Shown in pieces: positions 1 to 8,789 of a DNA stretch of 64,000 nucleotides. The DNA is taken from positions 120,303 to 184,302 of the forward strand of contig DAHXNF010000036.1 in the NCBI GenBank assembly GCA_027366585.1, in the 5' to 3' direction. Below the pieces are notes generated by a model that was not told where the DNA came from, searched no databases, and saw only the letters and a program-made list of their open reading frames with translations. The translations under genes were made by a program, and so were the position numbers. The stretch comes from Thermoplasmatales archaeon (GTDB taxonomy: Archaea > Thermoplasmatota > Thermoplasmata > Thermoplasmatales > Thermoplasmataceae). Within the stretch, counting starts at the first letter, position 1; each line of letters starts with the position of its first letter.

Positions 1-734
1 AATTCAAAGCCCTCGTGTATTATCTTGAACCCTTGATTCAGCTTCCCGAGCATGTAATCCTTGGGAATGCTTATGTCCTTGAAGCTGTATGCTGCCCACG
101 AAGAACCCTCTCTGCCCATTTCCTGCAGGTACGTAATATCGAAAGACCTGTCATATGGCATGTAGAAAAGAGAAACACCATCGGTTCCCTTTTTCGTGTC
201 TGTTTTGAGAACAGTAACGAAGCCCCCGCCGATTTCTGCTATGTCTCGAACCAGGCTTATGTAAGCCTTCTCTCCGCTGGCGATGTATCTGTTTTCCTTT
301 TCGATTGCGTATGACTTCATGGATCCAATATCAGATCCAAAATTTGGCTCCGTGGATGCTATCCCCACTATTCGTTCGCCCTTTACAACTTTAGGAAGAA
401 GTTCACTCTTCAGGCTCGCGGTACCGTACTTTGAAACAAGGTATGACCATGCATTGTCTACCAGGAAAAGAACAGGAATGGATGCAGTTGGATCAGCCCT
501 GGAAATCTCTTCAGCAACAATTGCAGTTGCAATCGGATCTGCTCCCATTCCGCCGTATTCTTCGGGAACGTTCATCCCCAGGAAGTTCATTTTCGCCATT
601 GCCTTCCATATTGAAGATGGCATTCTCCTCTCATTGATCATCTGCTTGACTTTAGGCGCAATTTCACGTTCGCAAAATTCCCTTGCCGTTTCTCTGAGAA
701 TTTCCTGTTCATCACTGAATGAATAATCCAGCAT
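1..734 (-). CDS. Acyl-CoA dehydrogenase, N-terminal part (runs off the window edge)
   Basis: Reading the minus strand from the ATG at 732-734 gives 244 uninterrupted codons to the window edge. The start MLDYSFSDEQEILRETAREF and later segments such as NVPEEYGGMGADPIATAIVAEEISR and GIASTEPNFGSDIGSM match the N-terminal helical domain and the FAD-contacting middle beta domain of acyl-CoA dehydrogenases. The family oxidises acyl-CoA thioesters to 2-enoyl-CoA with FAD in the cytoplasm. The C-terminal domain with the catalytic base lies outside the window, so substrate chain length cannot be judged. The family assignment is firm; the physiological pathway (fatty or branched-chain acid degradation) is inference. 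Confidence 0.9.
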   Translation of the reverse strand, partial: MLDYSFSDEQEILRETAREFCEREIAPKVKQMINERRMPSSIWKAMAKMNFLGMNVPEEYGGMGADPIATAIVAEEISRADPTASIPVLFLVDNAWSYLVSKYGTASLKSELLPKVVKGERIVGIASTEPNFGSDIGSMKSYAIEKENRYIASGEKAYISLVRDIAEIGGGFVTVLKTDTKKGTDGVSLFYMPYDRSFDITYLQEMGREGSSWAAYSFKDISIPKDYMLGKLNQGFKIIHEGFE

Positions 735-781
735 AACTCATCAGCACTGGATGCTAATATTATATAATATCTGAACGCCAG

Positions 782-1720
782 TTATATTGCAGAAAAATCG
801 ATCTTCGCTTTTGACGGATCCTTGCAGATAAGTGCTACCCTGCTCTCCCTTCTTTCTGCGGTGTACACATAGCCAAGATTCTCAGCAAGCTTCCTGGAAA
901 AGTTCACTATAGAGTCATGCGATGGCATATTGTCCTGGCTCAAGTTTGCTATAGATGCGCCAACATGAACATAACCCTTCGATTCTACGAAATCAGGATC
1001 AGCCCTCCTGTCCATTTCTGTGTACTCATCGAGGTAGGGGAAGTTTACATCCTTTACAAGGGTGTGCCTGATCACCTTCCTCGTATCGAGTGAAGGCAGG
1101 AGATCCAGTGTCCGGTTGAAATTTTCCCATGCGTTGCCAATGGCAGGGTTCAATACGCTGTTGAATATGGACTTGGTTGGGCCTGCAACTGTAACATAGA
1201 GCTGTGTCGGGAGCGGATCAAGTTTCTCGAGAACCATGGGGAGGGTGCCATTCGTGACGAGGAATGTGGAGATTCCTCTTTTCCTTGCAAGTGCAATGAA
1301 TTCCCCCAACCTGGAATAAAGAGTGGGTTCTCCTGTAAGAGAGATCGCAATGTGTTTCGGATCCTGCGATTCGTCCCACTTCTCCCTTGATACTTTGGGA
1401 TTTCCCTTGAATCCATTGAGGAGTTTCTTGTGTGCTTTTATGCTCTCCTCTAAAATGAACGCCGGGTCGTCCTCGTCAGATATGTGCATGCCGTCAAAAC
1501 CCTGGAAGCGCCAGCAGAATGAGCAATTCTCGGTACAGGAAGAGACGGCTGGAGTCATCTGAACACACTGGTGCGACTTTATTCCATAAAAAGTCCCCTT
1601 GTAGCAGCCCTCGCCACCTCTTAATTCGCTTTTTGTCCAGTGGCAAACTTTTACCGCTGAATGCTTGCCCACTAAGGAATAGTGCTGTTTCCTGTATATC
1701 TGCTCATACTGCGTTTCCAC
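782..1720 (-). CDS. taw1: tRNA 4-demethylwyosine synthase Taw1/TYW1 (radical SAM)
   Basis: Makes the tricyclic core of wyosine at G37 of tRNA-Phe from N1-methylguanosine and pyruvate, using radical SAM chemistry. Counted from the GTG at 1720, the radical-SAM motif CTENCSFC places cysteines at 62, 66 and 69. A second set at 26, 39 and 52 fits the extra 4Fe-4S cluster of this family; to my memory the numbering equals that of the Methanocaldococcus enzyme. The frame stays open to a TTG at 1798, which would add 26 residues unlike the family. A TTAAATA element about 20 nt upstream of the GTG favours a leaderless GTG start. It is divergent from the oxidoreductase operon. Confidence 0.93.
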   Translation of the reverse strand: METQYEQIYRKQHYSLVGKHSAVKVCHWTKSELRGGEGCYKGTFYGIKSHQCVQMTPAVSSCTENCSFCWRFQGFDGMHISDEDDPAFILEESIKAHKKLLNGFKGNPKVSREKWDESQDPKHIAISLTGEPTLYSRLGEFIALARKRGISTFLVTNGTLPMVLEKLDPLPTQLYVTVAGPTKSIFNSVLNPAIGNAWENFNRTLDLLPSLDTRKVIRHTLVKDVNFPYLDEYTEMDRRADPDFVESKGYVHVGASIANLSQDNMPSHDSIVNFSRKLAENLGYVYTAERRESRVALICKDPSKAKIDFSAI

Positions 1721-1880
1721 ACTTCTGGAAGTTACTGCTTTATTTAAGCTTTGACAACATATTTCCAAAAAGCAATTATTCAATGCCAGAAGATGCAAGT
1801 TTATGACGGTGTCACATGTTGAACCTGTTCAACCAAAAGTAGTTAAGTTTTGGTTTTCTGCATAATAAAGAGGATTAAGC

Positions 1881-3059
1881 ATGATGCAAACACAAAAACA
1901 GCAAATGATACGACTGGAGGTAAATTATCGCGGTATTTTCCAGAAAACATTGGCTTACCATATTTCTGGAGACATTGTGTACATAGCTCATAAAGAGGGG
2001 AAGACAGCCTTCTCCAACGGCAGATACAGCGATGATCCGCAGAGGAATGGTATACCGTGCGCCAACTTCGCCTATTTTTCCAAGGATCTGTCTGAAGAGG
2101 ACCTTGAAGCTGAAGCAAGCGCATCAATGGACATAAAAGAAGCTGAAGTTGTCATAGTAGTTGATGACACCATGGTAAAAGGTCTTGAACCATGGGGAGG
2201 CTATGGAATTCGACCGATAAATGAGAAGGTCGTGAAGAACGGAGTGATGCTTATAGTGAGCAACAGGAAACCTGCAGATCTCATAGCTCAGATGGAGAAA
2301 AAGAATTATGATTATAGGCTTGCTATAATGCCTGGAGAGGCAAGCTTTGCCGGCCTATGGTACTTCAAGGATGACATGACTGATGTAAGAGTACTCGGGG
2401 CAATAGCGAAGGTAGCACCGGAGATTGCCTCGATCGATACTGTGGCTGACTACGTTTCCACTAAGTACAAGAGCAAGGAAAAGGCGGCAGCTGCCAGGAA
2501 AGCATACGATGAGGTAAAAGTATCCACGGTGAAAGCTGGAGAGGGGATAGTCTGGCCTTACCCGAAGCCGGTTCTTCCCGGATGGAAGAGTTTTGATGAT
2601 GGAGTTTACGTGAAAGGAGTAAAGAGAGGTTTCCAGATGGGGCCCAGGGGCCAGAACAGGAACCCAGACTTCAAACGTGGAACCAGCAAGACACAGAGAC
2701 CCGTTGTCAGGTTCGATATATGTACAAAGTGTACTCTCTGCTGGTACGACTGCCCTGATGAAGTGTTTGATCCTACAACAGAAGGTCTTTATGACGTTAA
2801 TTACGAGTACTGTACGGGATGCGGCAGATGCGCAGAAGTGTGCCCGGTAGAGGATTGCATAGTTATGGTAGATGAACTCAAATTCGAGAACCAGGACTCT
2901 CCATATGTTCTGTACAAGAAAGACCCAGAGAAATATGTCAAATGGGCCGAGGAGAAGAAAGGTCATGAGAGATTGATGCCCAGTCCCGTAACTGGTAAGG
3001 GCAACACTGTGACAAAGGTAGAGGCTTCAAAGCCTTTCAAGAAGGGAGTGGTGAAGTAA
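1881..3059 (+). CDS. porG: 2-oxoacid:ferredoxin oxidoreductase, fused gamma-delta subunit
   Basis: First gene of a three-gene pyruvate/2-oxoacid:ferredoxin oxidoreductase operon. Residues 1 to about 190 form the gamma domain. The C-terminal part is a delta-type ferredoxin domain with two 4Fe-4S motifs, CTKCTLCWYDCP (C281, 284, 287, 291) and CTGCGRCAEVCP (C311, 314, 317, 321). These clusters would pass electrons from the thiamine site to ferredoxin. In many archaea gamma and delta are separate polypeptides; here they are one chain. The alpha gene follows after 1 nt, so translation is probably coupled. Start at 1881 (ATG ATG) is preceded by a purine-rich AGAGGAT; an internal Met-9 is an alternative. 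Confidence 0.9.
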   Translation: MMQTQKQQMIRLEVNYRGIFQKTLAYHISGDIVYIAHKEGKTAFSNGRYSDDPQRNGIPCANFAYFSKDLSEEDLEAEASASMDIKEAEVVIVVDDTMVKGLEPWGGYGIRPINEKVVKNGVMLIVSNRKPADLIAQMEKKNYDYRLAIMPGEASFAGLWYFKDDMTDVRVLGAIAKVAPEIASIDTVADYVSTKYKSKEKAAAARKAYDEVKVSTVKAGEGIVWPYPKPVLPGWKSFDDGVYVKGVKRGFQMGPRGQNRNPDFKRGTSKTQRPVVRFDICTKCTLCWYDCPDEVFDPTTEGLYDVNYEYCTGCGRCAEVCPVEDCIVMVDELKFENQDSPYVLYKKDPEKYVKWAEEKKGHERLMPSPVTGKGNTVTKVEASKPFKKGVVK

Positions 3060-3060
3060 A

Positions 3061-4269
3061 ATGGCTGTTAAAATGGAAACAAAATCTGTATTTGACCGCG
3101 AAGAACTTATGACTGGTACCGACGCGGTTGCTGAGGCGGTCAAGCTCGTTGACGTCGATGTTTTTGCCGCATACCCGATCAGGCCATATACAGGCGTGAT
3201 GGATAGGCTTGCAAAGTTCATAGCAAACGGAGAGCTCGATGCTGAGTACATCGTAGCTGACGGGGAGCACTCACAGTTCGAGATAGGAAAGCATGCATCA
3301 TCTGTTGGTGCAAGAGCATTTGTTGGTAGTAGCGGAACTGGATGGCTTTACGCCATGGAGTCAATCGGTGTTACTGCGACAGACAGACTTCCGCTGGTGG
3401 CACTTGTTGGAAACAGGGCTCTAGACGATCCGGGAGCTTTTGGTGTAGAGCATAATGATGCCCTGCTCGTAAGAGATCTTGGCTGGCTCATTGGATGGGC
3501 TTCAACAGCACAGGAAGCCTTGGACACTACGCTGATTGCATACAGGGTCGCAGAAGATCCTACTGTAAGGATGCCTGCCGCCGTTGCGATGGATGGTGGT
3601 TACCTGACGCATTCCCAGCACATGGTTCGAGTACCGACAAAGGAGGCAGTCCGGGATTTCCTCCCCGCATATGATCTGGGAAACAGGAGAATGCACCCTG
3701 ATAACCCTGTATCTATAGCTCCGCAGGTGAACGAGGACTGGGTCATGGAAATGAGAAGGCAGAACTACGAGGCTTCAAAGAGGTCAAGGAAGGTTCTATA
3801 TTCTGCATACGAGGAGTATAATGAAGTATTCCACTCAGAGTATGACAATCCCTTCATAGAGGAGACAAACGTTGAGGATGCAGACACAGTGCTGGTTGGA
3901 ATGGGAAGCGCATCAGTGGTTGCAAGATCTGTTGCCCGCGAAATGAGGAAAGAGGGAAAGAAGGTTGGATTCCTGAAGATCAGATGGTATCGTCCATACC
4001 CTACGGATGAGATAAGGAAAGCACTAAGCAATGCATCCAATGTAGGCATAATTGAGAGGAACTTTGCCATGGGAGCACCCGATGGAGGTGCCATAACCAT
4101 GCAGGACCTTCAGTCTGCGCTTTACGATGCCAAGAACCACCCGAGGGTTGTTGACTTCATAGCCGGGCTCGGTGGAAGAGAAATATCAAAAACAGAAGTA
4201 AGGAAAATGTACGAGATGACTGCCGACAAGAAATCTCCGAAAGTGTCTTGGATCGGCTTGAGGGAGTAA
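3061..4269 (+). CDS. porA: 2-oxoacid:ferredoxin oxidoreductase alpha subunit
   Basis: The alpha subunit carries the substrate-side pyrimidine-binding domain of the thiamine enzyme and a transketolase-C-like domain. Recognisable segments are AAYPIRPYTGVMDRLA (position of the YPITP motif near residue 37), VGSSGTGWLYAMESIGV, LVGNRALDDPGA and, toward the C-terminus, GMGSASVVARSVAREMRKEGKKVGFLKIRWYRPYP, typical of the domain II region. Length (402 aa) is usual for the archaeal subunit. It lies 1 nt after the gamma-delta gene and 15 nt before beta. The YPIRPYTG and RALDDPG variants differ from the textbook YPITPQT and RALSAPI patterns, so the substrate may not be pyruvate; call the enzyme 2-oxoacid oxidoreductase. 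Confidence 0.88.
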   Translation: MAVKMETKSVFDREELMTGTDAVAEAVKLVDVDVFAAYPIRPYTGVMDRLAKFIANGELDAEYIVADGEHSQFEIGKHASSVGARAFVGSSGTGWLYAMESIGVTATDRLPLVALVGNRALDDPGAFGVEHNDALLVRDLGWLIGWASTAQEALDTTLIAYRVAEDPTVRMPAAVAMDGGYLTHSQHMVRVPTKEAVRDFLPAYDLGNRRMHPDNPVSIAPQVNEDWVMEMRRQNYEASKRSRKVLYSAYEEYNEVFHSEYDNPFIEETNVEDADTVLVGMGSASVVARSVAREMRKEGKKVGFLKIRWYRPYPTDEIRKALSNASNVGIIERNFAMGAPDGGAITMQDLQSALYDAKNHPRVVDFIAGLGGREISKTEVRKMYEMTADKKSPKVSWIGLRE

Positions 4270-4284
4270 AGGGGGTAGAAAGAA

Positions 4285-5283
4285 ATGGTTGAAGAAACAG
4301 TTGAGGAATTTAAGAATGCAAATCTGTACAAAGGAGTACATGCAGTAGCTCTAGAAGAATTCTATACGTCTGGCCACAGGACGTGCCAGGGCTGCGAGAG
4401 CGCACTTGTCATGAGAGATTTCGTGAAGGCATCTGGACCAAGGACCGTTGTAACTGGTGCGACAGGATGCATGTACGTAGCCAATACATCATACATGACA
4501 ACTCCATGGATAGTCCCATGGATGCACACCCAGCTCGCAGCTGGTGGTGCGTCAGCAGTTGGAATGGCAGCTGGACTCAAGGCGCTGATGCGAAAGGGGA
4601 AGATACCTAAAGAGAAAATAAACGTGATTAACTTCTCCGGGGATCTGGGAGCTGGTGACGAAGGCCTCGGTGGCTTATCAGGAGCTATGCAGAGTCCATA
4701 CGACCTTCTCGTGATCGTTTACGACAATGAGTCAGCAGCAAACACTGACATACAGGCATCCGGCCTAACGACATGGGGTGCGCAGACGACATTCAGTCCT
4801 ACCGGATCAGTAAAGAGGATAATGCATGAAAGATGGAAGAAGAACCTTGCAGCGATGATGGCGATCGGTCACCCGAATGTCAAGTATGTTGCAACTTCCT
4901 GTGCAACTTTCCCGCCAACAGACTACATGAATAAGGTGAAGAAGGCATTGAGTATTGGTGGTCCCACGTTGATCCACACGATAGACCCGTGCCCGAAAGG
5001 CTGGGATTATCACCCGAGGTATTCACATGTTCTCGGCGAGCTTGCCATCAAGACAGGTATCTTTGCGGACTACGAGATCGTGAACGGTGAGGTCAGGTAC
5101 ACATATGATCTGAGGAACAAGAAGAGAACCCCGGTCAGAGAGTACCTTGAGAAGCAGGGCAGGTTCAGTCACTTCGAAGACGAGGACTACGACTACGTCC
5201 AGGCAAAAGTGGACGAGATGTGGGACGAGTGGGAATTGCCTGGAATACTGCCTATCAAGAGCGGCCTGAAAGTCAAGAAGTAA
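4285..5283 (+). CDS. porB: 2-oxoacid:ferredoxin oxidoreductase beta subunit
   Basis: The beta subunit binds thiamine diphosphate and the proximal 4Fe-4S cluster. CQGCE at C34/C37, a later TSCATFPP cysteine and CPKGW supply likely cluster ligands. The thiamine motif is unusual: GDLGAGDEGLGGLSGAM starting near G119 and YDNESAANTDIQASG near residue 146, where most relatives have GDGG...D and NTGIQRSG. The aspartate of GD and the threonine of NT, which bind magnesium in the family, remain. SD-like GGGGG precedes the start by about 10 nt. A hairpin plus T-run follows the gene, so the operon ends here. Family assignment is firm; exact keto-acid substrate is open. Confidence 0.9.
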   Translation: MVEETVEEFKNANLYKGVHAVALEEFYTSGHRTCQGCESALVMRDFVKASGPRTVVTGATGCMYVANTSYMTTPWIVPWMHTQLAAGGASAVGMAAGLKALMRKGKIPKEKINVINFSGDLGAGDEGLGGLSGAMQSPYDLLVIVYDNESAANTDIQASGLTTWGAQTTFSPTGSVKRIMHERWKKNLAAMMAIGHPNVKYVATSCATFPPTDYMNKVKKALSIGGPTLIHTIDPCPKGWDYHPRYSHVLGELAIKTGIFADYEIVNGEVRYTYDLRNKKRTPVREYLEKQGRFSHFEDEDYDYVQAKVDEMWDEWELPGILPIKSGLKVKK

Positions 5284-5302
5284 TTTATCTACCTAGTATA
5301 AT

Positions 5303-5335
5303 GCTCGAGGCTGAAAGCCCGAGCGCCTAATTTTT
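5303..5335 (+). terminator. Hairpin plus T-run after the oxidoreductase operon
   Basis: Stem GCTCG(A)GGCT / AGCCCGAGC with loop GAA spans 5303-5324, has one bulged A, and is followed within 7 nt by TTTTT at 5331-5335. It lies 20 nt after the porB stop codon, a good position for the operon terminator. Confidence 0.6.
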
Positions 5336-5781
5336 CCCTGAATTTTGAATTGTCAGATTTAAGTTGATGCCCTCACTTTATGGATAACCTATCAGATCAG
5401 ATTATACTGAAGTGGACAATACAATAGTGTTTTCCTATAAACACTGAGGCCAAATCCAGGCAGTGGTTGTGCTTTCTTCGTCGACTCAGACAGCTAGACT
5501 ATGGATATGCCAATTGCTATTCCGAAGAGATCCAGGATAAAATCATGAAGTGAGGAATATGTACGTATTCTCCGTATAGCTGTATGCTTCTGCAATATCC
5601 TGGGCAGGTGTAGAGGTATAGCAAGAGATCAGAAACATGCTTCACCTGTTTTTCAGGTGAGGAACACTCACCAGATCATATCACCAGAGATGTGCAAAAT
5701 ATGCATTTAGCGGAAAAACCTAACGCACAACAGAATGTCATTTCTCCATGGTGTTATGGTTGCTTATACCTTCACCTTCGA
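5336..5781. other. Gene-free stretch with a perfect small hairpin
   Basis: No credible reading frame was found on either strand. A perfect 7-bp stem, TCACCTG / CAGGTGA with loop TTTTT, lies at 5642-5660. The region lies between the por terminator and the end of the convergent regulator gene. It may be decayed mobile DNA, as in the next few kilobases, but no transposase residue pattern was recognised here. Confidence 0.4.
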
Positions 5782-6417
5782 TCAACGCACATGAGAGGAT
5801 GACGGAATTTGGAAAACACTATCTCGTGTTATGAGAACTTTGAAAGTTTTTCTCTCTATTGATCTAAAATGATAGCTAAGCGTGCTCTTGGGAATCTGAA
5901 GCTTCTTGCTGAGTTCTGACATGCTGATTCTCCTTGGCCAGTCAAAATATCCATGGTCAATTGCGTTGAAGAGTATTTTGTTCTCGGTTTCGTTGAGTCT
6001 GTTCACAATGTTTAGAATGTTGAGTTGAAAGAATATTGAAGGATAGTCTGAGAAAAACTTCTTCTGGGATACATTCTGCATGGAAAGAACAGTTGTATTT
6101 TCGTCATTGATTGTTTCGGGCTTAATCGGATCTCTGTTGCTAATATAGAACCATTTCTCCACACCACCGTGCACTACCACAGGATGAATCCTGAAACCAA
6201 CGTTTCCAAGCTTGTTATAAAGGGATGTTGCGTCAGAAGTATAAAAAAGATTGGCCATTCCTCCTTGCTTTGATATGATAGTGAGGTTTTTTACCTGGGG
6301 TCTTGCGGCAAAGTATCTGAGCGCCTCCTCAAGTATTTTCTCACTTGGGGAGTAAAAAAAAGAAAACATCGTTTGTCGTGCACCGTCAAATGAAGTGTGC
6401 ATTATAAGTATGTACAA
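5782..6417 (-). CDS. HTH_10 (bacterio-opsin-activator type) transcription regulator
   Basis: The C-terminal 60 residues, LNETENKILFNAIDHGYFDWPRRISMSELSKKLQIPKSTLSYHFRSIERK, fit the archaeal HTH_10 (Bat-like) DNA-binding domain: a long helix, then a winged HTH ending in STLSYHLR-like residues. The N-terminal 140 residues are an uncharacterised sensor-like region, as is common in this family. It stands alone, 500 nt from neighbours, next to transporter genes it could control (inference). Start choice is unclear. The frame opens with TTG at 6417; ATGs follow at 6402 and 6369. A CTTATAA element near 6401-6407 would suit a leaderless start near 6369, but the longer form better matches family length. 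Confidence 0.75.
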   Translation of the reverse strand: MYILIMHTSFDGARQTMFSFFYSPSEKILEEALRYFAARPQVKNLTIISKQGGMANLFYTSDATSLYNKLGNVGFRIHPVVVHGGVEKWFYISNRDPIKPETINDENTTVLSMQNVSQKKFFSDYPSIFFQLNILNIVNRLNETENKILFNAIDHGYFDWPRRISMSELSKKLQIPKSTLSYHFRSIERKTFKVLITRDSVFQIPSSSHVR

Positions 6418-6427
6418 ATCCTTGTAC
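6412..6427. promoter_or_regulatory. Perfect inverted repeat at the regulator gene start
   Basis: GTACAA-ATCC-TTGTAC is a perfect 6-bp palindrome with a 4-nt spacer overlapping the TTG at 6417 and sitting just upstream of the possible TATA element of the HTH_10 gene. This is a plausible operator for autoregulation; that role is inference from position and symmetry only. Confidence 0.35.
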
Positions 6428-6894
6428 TTCTCACTTGTCTCAATGTGTGGACAGTCGCTTTGTTTTACTGTAATCTCTAAAATTATCGTCCCTTCTCATC
6501 CCCATTGATATAATAAATGTATCTCATGCAACATTTGTTAGTTCGCCTATGTTCCTATGCTTGCCCCTTTATAGATGTTTAAAACAAGCAAGAAAGCGTC
6601 ATGTTAGCCACTATTACTATAGCGTATTAAACTATCCCACTTCTGATGATACTGTGACCCAGGTTGATTCCTTAATCTAATTATTATGTTTTCAAACAAG
6701 CATATCTTTGAGCAAGCCGGTTTTGAACTCTAATCTTTATATTTTCCCAATCAGGGATGTGATGAAAAAATGAAACGCTAAAGCACTGCACAATAATGCG
6801 TATCGACAAAAATCTTTTCTAATTAGTTCAAAATCTACTGAAAAAGTAAACTAAAAAGATAAAAAAAAGGAATGGCTATTATGAAAGCCATTAA
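6418..6894. other. AT-rich intergenic region
   Basis: No open frame with family resemblance was seen. It lies upstream of the regulator and downstream of the small membrane-protein gene, and is rich in A/T runs, including an A-rich block near 6860-6870. Apart from the palindrome at its left edge, nothing specific was recognised. Confidence 0.4.
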
Positions 6895-7158
6895 TTATTT
6901 TCGTGAATTCTCCAGTTTGGCAAAGCCTTCAGGTATGACCCTGTTTCCAATCACACCGCTCCACCAGGCTAGCAGAATACCTATCCAGACGATTGCAAGA
7001 CCTCCCGCCATAATCAACTGTGAAGTTCGCGTTATGGCGAGGATGCCGATTCCTGTGCCGATAACAATCAAGAGAAATCCGATCACATAAATTACTGTAT
7101 CAGAGACATCAACCATTCCTTTGTGGATTGTATAACCCTCCTCTAGCTGTTTTGGCAT
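6895..7158 (-). CDS. Small two-helix membrane protein, probable MFS small partner
   Basis: 87 residues with two predicted membrane helices: about residues 22-42 (TVIYVIGFLLIVIGTGIGILA) and 48-70 (LIMAGGLAIVWIGILLAWWSGVI). It begins 2 nt after the OFA-like MFS gene. A strong Shine-Dalgarno GGAGGT is embedded in the end of that gene, 8 nt before the ATG, so the two are co-translated. Bacterial oxalate/formate-type MFS operons are known to encode a short two-helix small subunit; this protein fits that arrangement in size, topology and order, but I cannot show homology. Function would be accessory to transport at the cytoplasmic membrane. Confidence 0.75.
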   Translation of the reverse strand: MPKQLEEGYTIHKGMVDVSDTVIYVIGFLLIVIGTGIGILAITRTSQLIMAGGLAIVWIGILLAWWSGVIGNRVIPEGFAKLENSRK

Positions 7159-7160
7159 AT

Positions 7161-8708
7161 TTACTTACCTCCTCCGGATAATTCGCCGGACTCCGTCGCT
7201 ATGATCTCTTCTGGAAGACCCAGTTTCTCTCTTGCCTTACGGTAATCCTCAATCGTAGGCTTCTTCTCATAGAACCAGACGATTGCTCCAGCGGTCACAG
7301 CGAACAGTGTAGCAACAACAAACGCTATTGTCCAGGCAAGGTCAGTGTACGCTGGTGTAGGAGCAGTACCTAATACTGCTCCCCATCCCCCTGAGCTAAG
7401 AAAAACAAGCAGTACCGTTGCGCCTATTCCACCAAAGGCACCACCGAAGACCTTCAGCATATATGGAACAGACCAGTTCGTCGCCACGTAGTTCTCGCCA
7501 AAGTAGTCGGATATGATGAGCCAGTCAAACACAAAACATGATCCAGATACTGCGCCGGTAAGAACAGCGAGTATAGCCCAAATTACTGCCTGGTGAGCTA
7601 ATCCTGCTCCCAACACACCTAGGCCACCAATTCCCATAAGTAGGTAGAAAATAGTTACGGCTTTTCGTCTCCCAATGAATGTAGATATCCAGCCCTGTAC
7701 TGGTCTACCTATACCGTCTGTGAAAGCAAAACCAGCTGCTCCAACGGTAAAGGCGATTCCTCCAGTGAATCCCATTGCGGCGCCGAAAGGTGCGTAAAGA
7801 GAGACGTTGAATAGCGAAGCAGCAAGTGCAAGTGTAAACGAAACCATTTGCGCCTTTCCTTGTCTTGTTGCAAAGAACTCCTGCGTGGTGAATTGGTTAA
7901 CAGCAGGTGGGTTGGCGATAAGCTCTCTTGATCTAGATTTCCCTGCTGCAACTACTAGCGGATCGACACTTGCTGGCCACCAATACTTTGGAGCGTCACA
8001 AACCAGGAAAGATGCAATAAACAACCCAATAGCAATGATTATTCCAGTTATGTACAGGACCGTCTGAAAGTCACCCAGATAGAAGAGATGAGGGTCCGTA
8101 TAGACGATGATGAATGGAACAGCACCATATGCCCATGCCCCGTTTGCAAAACCAAGTCTCCAGCCTCTCTTGTCGGGAAACCATTTTGTAATTACTCCGC
8201 CGCCTGCGGCATATCCAAGGCCCGATGAAAGTCCACCAATCATTGCATACCCAACATATGAGATCCAGGGCGCAAAAGAATTAGCAAAGAAGATGTAGGC
8301 AATTATGAGCATTACCGAGCCAAGCCATAGCATTCTCCTTAGCGATAGAAGCCCCCTTTCTCTCATTCTTGAAAAGATATACGCGGCTACCGTTGCTTCG
8401 AACAAAACATACACAGTATAGTTGAAGAAACCTTCAGTGGTGGACCAGTTATAATGACTTATGACTGTCCCCGAAGCAGCACCCCAACCATATTCAAGAA
8501 CACTACCAAAGAAGAAACACATCCAGGCTCCAATAACCATAGTTCTCCTGCTGAGCCTGTATCCAATGATCTTCTTGGTAATATCCTCTGGGCTCTCTCC
8601 AATCCTATATCGTCTGCCGTTTTTATCGGTCATCACATGGTAGCTTCCATATGGTGACTTGACATTACCAGCTACATCCGCTACATTAGATCCCAATTTT
8701 ACAATCAC
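7161..8708 (-). CDS. MFS transporter, oxalate/formate antiporter (OFA)-like
   Basis: 515-residue polytopic membrane protein with about 12 helices. MFS signals include the loop between helices 2 and 3 (SRMRERGLLSLRRML) and the central FTDGIGRPVQGWISTFIGRRKAV segment. GYAAGGGVITKWFPDKRGWRLGFANGAWAYGA matches the OFA subfamily (KWFPDRRGLA.G...G.G). The substrate is probably a small carboxylate anion; identity is unknown. The opening codon is GTG at 8708, but AGGAG abuts it directly, so TTG a few codons later may be the true start. A TATA box lies at 8779-8789. It is the first gene of a two-gene unit with the small membrane protein. Confidence 0.85.
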   Translation of the reverse strand: MIVKLGSNVADVAGNVKSPYGSYHVMTDKNGRRYRIGESPEDITKKIIGYRLSRRTMVIGAWMCFFFGSVLEYGWGAASGTVISHYNWSTTEGFFNYTVYVLFEATVAAYIFSRMRERGLLSLRRMLWLGSVMLIIAYIFFANSFAPWISYVGYAMIGGLSSGLGYAAGGGVITKWFPDKRGWRLGFANGAWAYGAVPFIIVYTDPHLFYLGDFQTVLYITGIIIAIGLFIASFLVCDAPKYWWPASVDPLVVAAGKSRSRELIANPPAVNQFTTQEFFATRQGKAQMVSFTLALAASLFNVSLYAPFGAAMGFTGGIAFTVGAAGFAFTDGIGRPVQGWISTFIGRRKAVTIFYLLMGIGGLGVLGAGLAHQAVIWAILAVLTGAVSGSCFVFDWLIISDYFGENYVATNWSVPYMLKVFGGAFGGIGATVLLVFLSSGGWGAVLGTAPTPAYTDLAWTIAFVVATLFAVTAGAIVWFYEKKPTIEDYRKAREKLGLPEEIIATESGELSGGGK

Positions 8709-8778
8709 TCCTGCGATTTAGTTAAACAACATTATTAGGTTGGATGTATATTTCAATTTATTGCACAGATTCAATTAC

Positions 8779-8789
8779 TATTTATATAC
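8779..8789 (-). promoter_or_regulatory. TATA box of the OFA-like MFS operon
   Basis: On the minus strand the sequence reads GTATATAAATA, a near-ideal archaeal TATA box. The predicted transcription start would lie about 25 nt downstream, leaving a leader of roughly 45 nt before the GTG at 8708. Confidence 0.5.

Noticed and set aside
283-726. 147-codon plus-strand frame over the first 0.7 kb
   Set aside because: It is antisense to a clear acyl-CoA dehydrogenase on the minus strand and has no family resemblance itself.
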